Shown here piece by piece: positions 8,283-17,762 of a stretch of 17,762 nt of DNA; the stretch's first letter is position 1; each line of letters starts with the position of its first letter. The notes beneath the pieces are model-generated. The model was not told the DNA's origin, did no database searches, and saw only the letters and a list, made by a program, of their open reading frames with translations. Source of the stretch: Hymenoscyphus infarciens (lineage: Eukaryota > Ascomycota > Leotiomycetes > Helotiales > Helotiaceae); the NCBI GenBank assembly GCA_001414345.1, contig LLCB01000604.1, positions 1 through 17,762 on the forward strand, given 5' to 3'. A program made the position numbers and the translations under genes.

Positions 8283-10830
8283 ATAGAGCAAAACTCTAAG
8301 CTTAATATTCTAAGTACTAATAGGCTTTATTAAATAGACTTTCTAGAAGACCTAGATAACCTTAATTACTAAATTATATTATTAGATATACTTATATTAG
8401 ATAATTTTAATAAGAAAGGAAATATTATACTATAAAAATCCTAAACTAGTATACTAAGACGAAAGAGTAAAGAGAACCTCTATTTTACTAATAATAATAA
8501 CGAAAATCACCTCTTTTTCTCTATTCTAGTTTATAACTTAGTCTCTACTACTAACTAGTTTAGAAGAAATTTAAATTAGACACCTTCTAATAATAATTAC
8601 TAGATTAGAGTTCTCTATACCTAGTTAATAAGAAAACAGGCTTAAAAGCTAAAATAGGCTAATATATGTTTACTAGTAATATCTTTAAAAGACCTTTCTA
8701 AGAACTCTAAGTCTAAAGAGGATTAAGATAAAGAGGAGGTCGATTATAATAGTAATAAGTAAGATAGTAAGGGTAAGTAGTAAGCTAGTAACAGTACTAA
8801 GAAGTAAGCTAGTAAAGCTATTAAGAAATAAGCTAGTAAGAGTTAAGATATTTACTAGTAAAGAGGAGTAGATATTATTAGCCTTCTTTAAAGTAAATAT
8901 ATAACTTATAATAAGAATATACTCGACTATATATTTATAACTATATAACTTTTTAGTAATAATATAAATTTAGCTATAATAGAGAAAGAATATAAGAGGT
9001 TACTTAAAATAAACCTATAAGATTACTATATTATAGGCTATAACGAGATAATAGAAACTACTAGAGTAACTTACGCCTTTTAGTATAAGATAATTTAATT
9101 TACTATAAAGTATAAGCTTATAGTCTAGATCTATAATAATATTAATACTTTAAAGAAGATATTAAATCTTTATAGAACTAAGAGAGGTATTAAGTAAAAG
9201 AAGAGGATAAAAACTTAGTTAGAAGAGAATATAGTACTTAAAGACGAACGGCTTAAAGAAGAAAGAGCTTTTAATAAAGTTAAAGATAAAATTATTAGTT
9301 ATAGGTTTTAATTTTTAGTTTAATAAAACAGTAAACTAATTCTATTACTAGAAAGAGGTATATCTATTTCTAGAATTTATCTTCTATCTTTTAAACTAAT
9401 ATAGTCTAGTACTAGTTACTTAAGCTACTCTAGTATACTTAAATCTCTAAGTACTTATTCCTTTAAAAACGTTACTAGTAAATACTAGCGCCTCTACTAA
9501 TACTAATATATATGCTAGTGCCAGTAGTGCTTAAAATGCTACTATAAGTACTACTATAAGTACTTCTACCGCTACTAAGTTAAATACTAAGAATACCGCT
9601 ACTATAAAGACAGATAATACTAATTTAAGAGCCTCTAAGCATATATTAGAGAGGTATACTACGTCTCTATATACTACTAAACCTATTACTAAGTATAAAT
9701 ATATTACATCTCTAAAGCTTACTTAGATAGACTCGATATTATTAAACTCTTCTTAGAGGTATAAGTTACTAAGATATATAAGCTCTAAGTTACTAGAGTA
9801 TAACAAAGCGACCAACTCTAGCTCTAAGTTACTAGAGTATACTAAAACCGGCTTAAAATCGTTAAGGCTTCCTTAGGCGAACTCTACTTTACCTAGACGT
9901 AAGCGTAAACGTAAGCTTACTACCTCTCTTAGCCTCTCTTAAACAGGCTTAAAATTATCTACTTATATAAGATTAACACTTTCTTTGAATTTATTTACTA
10001 ATTCTTCTAAGAGTAATACTAATAGTAGTTTAAATAGTTCTAAATTAGTATACTTTATAGTATCTAACTCTAGTAAGACTAATTAGTTAGATTTTATAAT
10101 TCTCTTAGATATATATAAATAGTTAGTTAATTCTTTATTATAAGAAAACGAATTCTCTAACTTCTTAGTAAATAAGCTATTTATTTGACCTTTTACTAGT
10201 ATAGTAGTAGATCCTACTACTTTTAAAAATCACTTTAGTAACGTAGGTAGTAACGTAACTAGTAAAGATATACTTTTAAGTAGCAACGCGAATCTAGGTA
10301 TAAGCTCTAATATAAAAGAAAGTAAGTTTATAATCTATACTAATATCTAGATATCTAATATTTAAAAAGACCTAGGTATTTTTAACGTTTTTAAGCTTTT
10401 AAGAGGTAATAATAATCTTATTAATTAAGATATTTAAAATAGAATTAATTAAGAGATAGAGGACATACTATAAGAATTATAAGTAGTAGATAAAGGTAGC
10501 TTAGTATTTAAACGTTCTTATTAATAATAAATAAAGCTTTTCTTAAGTAGTTAGAGAGTAACTTTAAATAAGAGAAGTATTTATATATTTAGTAAGGAAT
10601 TTAAAACAAGAGCTTTAGTTAGAAAGGAATTTTAAAAGAGATTCTAAGGTACTTAAGAAGTTAAAACAAGATCTTTAACCTAGGTATTTAGAGAGGGAAT
10701 ATACCTATATAACTAAATAGACATAGTCTATAAATAAGCTAATATTATAGTTTTCTAAACTAAGAATATAGCCTCCTTTAACTCTTATATAGTCTTATAT
10801 CTTTAAAATTAGTAAATTTAAGCTTTAACT
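8283..10830 (+). pseudogene. Large unrecognised coding relic with Lys-rich repeats and basic cluster
   Basis: The likely start is ATA at 8283 (ATG after RIP), opening MEQNSKLNILSTNRLYQMDF in frame 3. Frame 3 continues to about 9474 through an acidic/Lys region with three 8-residue repeats (8781-8852) and a charged stretch ending KDERLKEERAFNK (about 9240-9280). It then moves to frame 1, a single indel or a lost intron. Frame 1 carries a Ser/Thr/Ala-rich linker (9514-9620), a nuclear-localisation-like cluster PRRKRKRK (about 9889-9912), and a clear segment GNNNLINQDIQNRINQEMED (about 10405-10465). A hand count over about 110 codons here gave about 7 stops in frame 1, 15 in frame 2 and 24 in frame 3. 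The sequence remains protein-like to about 10800. Possibly a nuclear protein of about 840 residues; family unknown. Confidence 0.65.
8781..8852 (+). repeat. 24-bp in-frame tandem repeat (8 residues), three copies
   Basis: TAAGCTAGTAA recurs at 8781, 8805 and 8829. Read in frame 3 with TAA as former CAA, each unit is Gln-Ala-Ser followed by five residues that end in Lys-Lys in the first two copies. Confidence 0.85.
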
Positions 10831-11399
10831 ATAGAATTTTTCAAATATATATATACCTAAGTATCTAAGGCATAAGGAAAGTAAATCTTAAAGTATTACC
10901 TTATCTCTTAATAAATTTATTATATAGAAGTTACTCTTCTTTTACTTTTTAAAACTAGTTTACTTTATTAACTTTACCTATATATTATTAGAAACATACT
11001 AGTATTCGATTTTATAGCACTAGAATTAATAATAATAATTAAAGTATTCTCTAAGTTATAAACACGCTAGTATTTATAAACTCTGTCGTTTAAACTCTAC
11101 TTCTATTTAACTATACTATTTACTACATATTCTATCTATTATAAGTATTCTATAGATATCTCTATACATAGAATTTAACTATATAATTAGAACACTATAT
11201 TAGATATAAATTAAAACATAGCTTTAACTTATAAAACTAGGAACTTAGTCTTAGATATACTAAATAATTATTCTTATAAACTATACTTAGTAGTACTAAA
11301 AGTTTTATTTAAGACTTCTAGAGGCGTAAAAGCGTAGAAGTACTAGCTTTAAAGTAGTGTTACTATCTATCTAATACTTATATAATAATAATAAACCTA
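10831..11399 (+). other. Transition zone with no single dominant frame
   Basis: Between the two plus-strand relics the best frame changes. Frame 3 is the cleanest at about 10803-11030 and frame 2 at 11042-11130. Then all frames are stop-rich to about 11320, after which frames 1 and 2 compete. This may be decayed coding sequence with several indels joining the relics on either side, or an intergenic region. Confidence 0.4.
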
Positions 11400-12830
11400 T
11401 ACTTATAAGATTTATAAACTACTTAAAATACCTCGTATAGCTCTATTAATCTATAGCACGTAGCACGCTATACGTAGTATATAAGATAATAGTACTAAAA
11501 GAACGGAAAATAACATGTCTAGGAGTATAATCGAATAAGGTAGTAGGTATAGAAATATAAATTAGAGTACCTCTCTAATAGGAACTTTAAAAGAGAAGGA
11601 CTTATACTAGTCTATTTAAGTATAGTAGGATAACAAGAAAGCTAGAGCTGCTTTAGAATATCTAAGAGGCTCTAAAGAATACAAAAAGGTAATAGAATAA
11701 ATTAAAGGAATATCTTTATTTATAAACAGTATCTACTAGTATAAAATTAATAGGATAAAACGCTATTCTATCTCTCTAAATATATAAATCGATATTATTA
11801 AGAATATATAAAGGTTTAATATTACTAGAAAGGATAGTATATATAATCGAAAACATATTAGAGAGATATACTTATATTTAAGGATTAGAGATTCTATAAA
11901 TAAAAAACTCTAGAAAGAATTTCTATAACTATATAAGAGGAAAGTTAATAATTTTATTAAAACTAAAGCTATAACTATAAAAAGATAGAAATTCTTTAAG
12001 ATAAATAGTAATTAGGTTAAGTAGAGTCTATATATAGTAGCTTAGCTAGAAGATAATTAGAATAAGGAAATAAAACCTCTCTTTTAATATTTAATAGTAA
12101 CGTCTTAACTATAATCTTTTTTAATACTACTTCTTAAGAAATCTTTATATAGTTTTATTCTAGAGTAAATCCCTCTATCTTTATTAAATACTATTAAAGA
12201 CATCTATCTAGAGTAAACCTCTCTACCTTTATTAAATATTAATAAAGAGATTTAATAAATAACTAATAAAATTTCTTTAAATAAGTTATAAAACTCTAAT
12301 CTCTTCTTATTAAAGGCTTTTCTAACCGATTCTTTAGATATACTTATTAATTTAGATAATTAGTAATAGGTATAGAATAGTAATATATATAATTAAGTAA
12401 GTAAATCATATCCTATCTTAAATTATTTAAACTCTATTATAGAAACTATAATATAAGAAAAAGAAAACTTACTAAAGAATAAGAAGCTAACTTTTATAAA
12501 GGGGATAGGAGTTTAATTATAATACTTTCTACTATTTAAGAAGATAAATTTGCTACTCTCTCTTACTATTTCTTATCTCTTTAATATATACTTTTATAAT
12601 AAAAAATAATAAAATAAACCTAATAACTCTAAGACTTTTAATCTACTACTAGCTTATAGAGAAGAAAGATATATCTATAAAAAGCTTTCCTTTTAGAAGT
12701 TAAGAGTATACTATAAGTATAAAAGAAGTAGTACTTTATAACTTCTAAGGTATAAAAGAATCTTATTAACTTTACTTCTAAGAAAACGAATAATAAAAAG
12801 TATAAATCTATAGAGTAATATAAGGCTTAA
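11400..12830 (+). pseudogene. Unrecognised coding relic, basic and helical
   Basis: Frame 1 is best supported from about 11580 (in 11400-11700 it has about half the stops of frame 3) to 12830, where it meets the convergent minus-strand relic. It reads EYLRGSKEYKKVMEQIKGM (about 11656-11712), RKHMREMYLYLRIRDSMNKK (about 11845-11905), RKVNNFIKTKAM (about 11938-11974), a 16-residue duplication at 12163-12258, and a C-terminal basic part AYREERYMYKKLSFQKLRVY (about 12652-12712). Several Tyr codons in that last part could once have been Cys or His, so a zinc-binding end is possible but not shown. It may be the C-terminal half of the protein starting at 8283. Family unknown. Confidence 0.55.
12163..12258 (+). 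repeat. 48-bp in-frame duplication
   Basis: GAGTAAA.CCTCT.T.CCTTTATTAAAT blocks begin at 12163 and 12211, 48 bases apart, encoding two copies of a 16-residue unit (Leu-Pro-Leu/Ser-Leu-Leu-Asn core, then Lys-Asp/Glu-Ile) in frame 1. Confidence 0.75.
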
Positions 12831-13059
12831 TTCGATTTTTTTATTATAAGATAACGAATAAATATATAAAATATAGTTTTATTTTAGTCTTCTTTATCTA
12901 AATCCTCTATTTTAATAATATAAGAGTTAATAGGTTATTTAAAGAGAGCTATTTATAGTTTCTTATATAGTAATAGTAAACTTTCTAATAAATTAATACT
13001 TTTATTATTATTAAACTTATAATTTTTTAAGTAAGTTAACTTTATACTAACTTTAGAGT

Positions 13060-16000
13060 TAGCTTTTATCTATAAAAATATTTAGAAGAAGAGAGCGTAG
13101 GAATACTTACTTGATAATCTTGAATTCGTTTTATAATATCTAGCTAATAGATAGAAATAATTATACTATAATAATACTTTATTTAATTTATTTTTCCCTT
13201 AAAACTTCTTTATAATCCTTAGCTTCTACTTATAACTAGTAATAATTGTTAATAATATTACTCTTATATCTCGACATTCTTATAAACTTAGTAGTCTAGT
13301 ACCTTTAGATACTTATATATATTAGCTTTATATTAATAAACCTAATTTTTACTCTATTTAAACTAATCTAATACTTTTAGCTATTCTAGTATTCTAAGTA
13401 TCTTATACCCTTATTATAGACCTTAAAAACTTCTTTATCTATCCTTTATATAAGTATTATATAAGAGGATCTTAAAAACACTCCTCTATCTAGTACTCTT
13501 ATATATTATATCTTATTCTTAAAACTCTTAAGAATAAAAAATTCAAATAGTATATATTACTCTCTAACAGTCTACTAGCATATTAAATCAATTATTAAAA
13601 CTAACTATAAATTTTATAAATAAACTATTATAAGTTTTTAAAGAAGACAAGCCTCTTAGTTATAATAGTTACCTTATATAACTTCTTATAGAATATAATT
13701 CTATATATATACTCTAATAATAATCTTATCTACTTTATATCTCTAATATTAAATTAAGAGGAAATAAGTCTACTAATACTTCTAATTCCTTTATATTATA
13801 CTAGCCTCCTTAGTACTATTTCTTAAGTAGATTAATTATCTTATAGATCTCTTTAGCTAAAGTAATAATTTCTAGTATTTAAATATACTCTAACTAATAA
13901 GTAATGTTATATATAATCTATACTATTATAGGAATACCAACGTTCTTACTCTCTAAGTTAGGATTATATAAGATTAGTTTAGTTATATAAACCTAAGCTT
14001 TACTATTTACTTATTCTAACTAATAAGAGAAGAGTTTAAAGTGATTAGGATCTGTGTAGAACCTATATATAAAGGACTTATTATAAGCTTCTCTCTTATT
14101 AGGAGAGGAAGGTTTCTTAGTCTAGGGATTAGGTATAGTTTTTCTACTAACTATAATAGTATTAGAGTTAGGATTAGACTTTAGTATAGTAATATTACTA
14201 AGTTAAGGGTTAATACTTCTAAAGGTTATTATTAACAGAAGATTAGGTAGACTTATAATACCTAGTATTAAAGAAACATTTACTTAAGAGGACTTTAGTT
14301 AAGCTATCTCCTTATTATTAACTTTCCTAGTTTCTCTAGTAAGATAAGCCTTCTACTATTATTAATCTTTAGTAAGATTCTTTATAAATTTATAAAGTTA
14401 GGTATTATTATTAAGTACTTTAGATCTCTTATTAATTAACTTCTTATAATCTAACTATAAAAGCTTTTTTCTTTCTTTAACTTTCTTCTTATATTCTTCT
14501 AAGAATCGATATACCTAAGTAGTTAAGGTAACAATTAAAGAATAATATCTAATAAGCTAAATATAAGTATTATATATATAGCTATTAAGGCTTTTAAGTT
14601 CTCTAATAACGTAATAAATTATAGGTCTATAAATAAGCTAAAAATAGTTCTTTAAAATAGGAAGGTCTTATAAAATTTCTTTAAATCTTCTAAGAGATTT
14701 ATAAGCTAAATATTAGCTTAGAACGAAATCGAGGGTAGATTCCTTATTAGGCGTGGATTCGATCTTTTTCTAGATTTCTTTAAGTAGTTCTAGCTCTTTT
14801 AATTTATCTTTTAAAAGCTCTTTACTAGCTAGAAATCTTAATAATAAGTAGTTAACTAAATAAGAATAAAGCGATTTATAAAACTCTTTAAAGTAATAAT
14901 TACATTTCTATATAATACTATCTAAATAGTATAGTTGCTTTTTAAGTATTTTATATATATCTTTATTCTTAAAAAAAGGTTTATATTCGCTAGTATATTT
15001 GTTATATACTTTAACTCTCTTCTATTCTTAATACTTTAAGCATAAGGGCTAGATTTTATTCTATAGATTAATATATTTAAATTCTTTAAAGAACTAGGTA
15101 ATAAAGTTATAGTAGAAACAGTGTTTATAAAGACTACTAACCTGTTTATAGGAACTCTTATAATTATAGATATCTATCTTTATAAAATTTCTTACTAGTA
15201 TTTAACATGTCTATTATTAATTAATAATCGTTTTAAAAGAGGGATAATAGGCTAGTTATTGCTCTCTATTAGTTAAATTTATATAACGTCGGTCTACGTA
15301 AAATTCAAACGCTTTAAGGTTTTTGTCTAGAACTGTTTTAGCTTTTTTATTTAAATTTTCTATTAAAGTCTTAGTACTTAAAACTTTATTACCCTTTCTT
15401 TTAAGATTTAAGAGAGGCTTTTATAAAGTATAAGGTTATAAAGGGACATAAGGTATAAAAGGTTATTAATTTCCTAACATCTTATTAAACTCTATAAGGT
15501 TATTATCTATAAGAGGATTAGAAGCTTTATCTAAGGCTTAGTGTATTTTAGTTAGTTTTATCTTCTAAAACTATATTAAATTAAAAAGGATTATAATTAT
15601 AGATAGTTAACTTATAATATATAAATAAGGGAAAGATAACTTTTACTTATAAGGAGTACTTAGGCTATTTATTTTCTATTAAGTATAAAATATTAGTTTA
15701 GCTCTAGTAATAAATAAATTATATACTTATAGATTATAAACTTAGTATATAGTTAAATAAGAGTAGGAGATTAACTTTATATTAATATTAAAGGTAAGGT
15801 AACTACTAAAGTTTATTAATATACTATTCTAGTAGAGCAAGGTTCTAGAGTTGTTCTTTAGAATATTCTTACTAACTAAGTGCTTTAAGACTCTTAGTAC
15901 TATTACTATCTAAGCTGTCTTCTATATTCTTAATACCTTTTACGTTCTTAATACCTTCTATATCCTTAATGCCTTTAGTATCCTTAATACCTTTAGCGTT

Positions 16001-16310
16001 CTTAATACCTTCTACATCCTCGGTATCTTACACGTCCTTAATACCCTCCTTGCTATTATATTCGAATATCTAAGACTAGTACTAGTCTATTATAAATCTA
16101 TGAACTACCTCTTAGTTATCGGCAGAATTTAAATTTAGTCTATATAGAGATTTATAAGCAGTAGATATTTATAGAGGAGGTAAAGGTCTATAGAAAGGTA
16201 TATAGCTAACTAGTTTATTTTAAGAAGATATATAATTAGCCTACAATTATATAGTTTAAATCTTATATTAGTAGTATTTTAAAGCTAGGTATTATAAGCT
16301 AAGATATTAT
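13060..16310 (-). pseudogene. Large unrecognised coding relic, minus strand
   Basis: Three successive minus-strand frames form one protein-like series of about 1080 codons. The N-terminal part (about 16310-15890) reads PFYRPLPPL, RLNLNSADNQEVVHRF and then 6-residue repeats (15927-16052). A second frame runs with no detectable frameshift from about 15915 to 13610. It reads LDKASNPLMDNNLMEFNKML (about 15535-15477), LDKNLKAFEFYVDRRY, KELLKDKLKELELLKEI (about 14830-14780), EEYKKKVKERKKLL, and YRFYTDPNHFKLFSYQLE (about 14070-14015); a stop count over about 400 codons gave about 24. A third frame (about 13600-13060) reads RVLDRGVFLRSSY and EAKDYKEVLREK. The two frame changes may be indels or lost introns. 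It converges on the plus-strand relic ending at 12830. No known domain is recognised. Confidence 0.65.
15927..16052 (-). repeat. 18-bp tandem repeat, seven units (6-residue coding repeat)
   Basis: Units start every 18 bases at 15927, 15945, 15963, 15981, 15999, 16017 and 16035, with the plus-strand core TTCTTAATACCTT. On the minus strand in the frame that continues PFYRPLPPL they read Gly-Ile-Lys-Asp/Asn-Xaa-Lys/Glu, with a single stop across all seven units. The sixth unit is the most diverged. Confidence 0.9.
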
Positions 16311-16664
16311 AAGATAGAGTACTAAGAGTATTTACTTCGATAAAGAGAATAGTCGTCATCGCTAATATTAAAAGCAACAGTACTACTACTCTATAACTTA
16401 ACTTAATCTATAATTTATATACTCTTTATAGTGTTTTTATTAGTATTATTATAATAATTAAACTAATGGTTTACTAATAAAACACATCCTTCTTCGTATT
16501 CTTATAAACTAGTAGGTATTAGATTATACTAAATTAGTATTATCTATAGAATAGTATAGACAACCCTAGAACTTAATAGCTAGGACGCTATTAATCTAGA
16601 TATATAACTTAATAATAAATATAATAAGATTAAATTTATTAAATATACATATTTATAGCTCTAA
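16311..16664. other. AT-rich gap between divergent relics
   Basis: No frame is convincing. A surviving minus-strand ATG at 16359-16357 opens a run of about 24 sense codons (MTTILFIEVNTLSTLSYN), hydrophobic at its start, before TAG. It lies in a different frame from the N-terminal part of the neighbouring relic, so it may be chance or a displaced N-terminus. Confidence 0.35.
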
Positions 16665-17220
16665 TTTTTCGTTTTTTATAGATAAGGAGAGTAGATTATA
16701 GGTGTTAGAAGACTCTATAAGCCTCTATAGTAGTAAGCGAATAACTAGAATAACTAGTCAGGGTAGGCGCACTAAATAGGTTAGGGTAGCTCTCGGTTCT
16801 CTTTATTATATAAGTAGTTAGTATTATAATATAGAAAGTAATAGAAACTCACAAAGCAGCTAGTATATACTAGAGGTTAGTAGCAATTATATTAAATTTA
16901 CTTAAGATATATATTCCTTCTATTTTATCTATTTAATATGATTAAAGTATAGAGGCGACTATTTACTAAAAGTAAGACCTAATAAAATATACTCTACTAT
17001 AGTAAGGTTACTATAGAATAAAGTAATAAAAGAGTTAGAACGCTATATTAATAGAGTTACTAATTTTATTCTATAATTATTAGTTATAAAAAGATCTATT
17101 TATTAGCTATTAGGATAAACACTCTCCTTAAAGCCTAAGATTATATACCTAACTATGCTTATTATATTATTACCTCTCTACTACTTTTCTAAACTTCAAC
17201 TGTCTATATTATAATTAAAA
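16665..17220 (+). pseudogene. Unrecognised coding relic near the right array
   Basis: Frame 1 gives a charged, organised sequence of about 180 codons. It reads MDKESRLQVLEDSMSLYSSK (about 16678-16737), SQGRRTK (about 16759-16780), LKYRGDYLLKVRPNK (about 16942-16986), NKVMKELERYINRVTNF (about 17017-17068) and LSLKPKIMYL. The part at 16760-16860 keeps more C and G and several CpA/TpG sites (AGTCAGGG, CTCACAAAGCAGC) than most of the window. There is one TGA near 16938. It points outward to the right-hand array. Family unknown. Confidence 0.5.
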
Positions 17221-17353
17221 ATTATAAGAATTAAGACACTTAGTAAGGATTACTCTAATTTTTAGACTAAATCTTTTAAATAGATTTTATAAAGAAAATA
17301 GATAATTAAAATCTAGACTTATTTATTAGTATAGATAAAAAAACGTAGAATAA

Positions 17354-17762
17354 GTCTAGATATCTAGAACTTTTTACTAGTATATATAATAGTCTTTAAA
17401 ATAGAGCTAGATATCTAGACTTATTTATTAGTATATATAAAAGTCTTTTTAATAGGTCTAGATATCTAGACCTATTTATTAGTATATATAAGAGTCTTTA
17501 ACATAGGTCTAGATATCTAGACTTATTTACTACTATATATAAAAGTCTTTATAATAGGTGTAGATATCTAGACTTATTTACTAGTATATATAAAAGTCTT
17601 TATAATAGGTCTAGATATCTAGACTTATTTACTTATATATATAAAAGTCTTTATAATAGGTCTAGATATCTAGACATATTTATTAGTATATATAAAAGTC
17701 TTTATAATAAGTCTAGATATCTAGATTTATTTATATAAAAGTCTTTATAATAGGTCTAGATA
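17354..17762 (-). repeat. Right terminal array of 51/43-bp palindrome-bearing repeats (inverted relative to left)
   Basis: Units begin at 17354, 17405, 17456, 17507, 17558, 17609, 17660, 17711 and 17754. All spacings are 51 except the last (43). Each has GTCTAGATATCTAGAC or a copy with one or two changes, followed by a spacer containing AAAAGTCTTTATAATAG, the reverse complement of the left-array spacer. The 43-bp unit lacks the same roughly 8-base segment (TTAGTATA) that is missing from the short units on the left. The array runs off the window end. Confidence 0.95.

Larger units (their letters stand above)
1..17762. other. RIP-saturated AT-rich tract (whole window)
   Basis: The whole window carries the dinucleotide signature of repeat-induced point mutation, the fungal premeiotic process that converts CpA to TpA on both strands of duplicated DNA. 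As a hand-counted example, bases 10021-10080 contain no CpA and no TpG, with 14 TpA against 6 ApT. CpT, CpC and ApG stay frequent, so this is not simple AT drift, and CpG is only partly lost. ATG is correspondingly rare, and TAA/TAG interrupt every frame. Long frames nevertheless persist without frequent indels, as expected from a substitution-only process. That points to Pezizomycotina; I cannot name a species. Confidence 0.9.

Noticed and set aside
10006..10026. Ser/Asn run (Lys-Ser-Asn-Thr-Asn-Ser-Ser) as a RIP-mutated DNA polymerase B YGDTDS motif, which would suggest a Maverick-like element.
   Set aside because: The flanking residues are low-complexity Ser/Asn-rich sequence and no other polymerase motif is visible in the frame.
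12830..13500. Extension of the plus-strand frame 1 relic beyond 12830.
   Set aside because: Its stop frequency rises above 10% and the residues become a Leu/Tyr/Met-rich pattern typical of antisense reading, while a minus-strand frame is much cleaner at about 13600-13300.
16357..16359. Surviving minus-strand ATG as a functional start codon.
   Set aside because: The frame closes after about 24 codons and does not match the frame of the neighbouring relic.
16780..16800. TTAGGG at about 16781 as a trace of telomeric repeat.
   Set aside because: It is a single occurrence within a coding relic and is not tandem.
1..17762. Mitochondrial genome fragment, because of the extreme AT content.
   Set aside because: The loss is specific to CpA/TpG while CpT, CpC and ApG are common, no tRNA, rRNA or respiratory gene is seen, and a nuclear DNA transposon with a target duplication lies inside.
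1..17762. The two end arrays as long terminal repeats of a retrotransposon.
   Set aside because: They are inverted, not direct, and the spacing is too large for an ordinary LTR element.

Overview
The window reads as heavily mutated, heterochromatic DNA from a filamentous ascomycete (Pezizomycotina). The sequence is very AT-rich, but the loss is context-specific. CpA and its complement TpG are almost gone and TpA is greatly enriched, while CpT, CpC and ApG remain common. That is the pattern left by repeat-induced point mutation (RIP). Because TpG is lost, ATG is nearly absent (about two dozen on the + strand by eye). TAA and TAG are everywhere and TGA is rare. I see no intact protein gene, rRNA, tRNA or CRISPR array.

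Layout. Both ends are arrays of a 51-bp repeat (with a 43-bp variant) built on the palindrome GTCTAGATATCTAGAC. The right array (from 17354) is in reverse-complement orientation to the left array (1 to about 355), so about 17.0 kb of other sequence lies between inverted arrays, and the window cuts both. Inside, long coding relics can still be followed by choosing the frame with fewest TAA/TAG codons and reading those as former Gln/Trp codons. They are: a minus-strand relic (340-1230), a head-to-head plus-strand relic (1200-2815), a complete nested PIF/Harbinger DNA transposon (3142-5925), plus-strand relics at 5991-6290, 6602-7880, 8283-10830 and 11400-12830, a long minus-strand relic (16310-13060) converging on the last of these, and a plus-strand relic at 16665-17220.

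The firmest identification is the Harbinger element. It has 12-bp terminal inverted repeats, a TAA target duplication at both ends, a transposase relic whose three catalytic blocks can be placed in one frame, and a convergent second gene, which is the two-gene plan of autonomous Harbinger elements. The other relics are not recognised. Several carry in-frame short peptide repeats (8, 17, 16 and 6 residues), which supports their having been coding.

How it fits together (inference): the inverted arrays could be the ends of a large multigene mobile element with tandem-repeat termini that later received a Harbinger insertion, all of it then silenced and mutated by RIP. An inverted-repeat heterochromatic or centromere-like domain that collected transposons would also fit.
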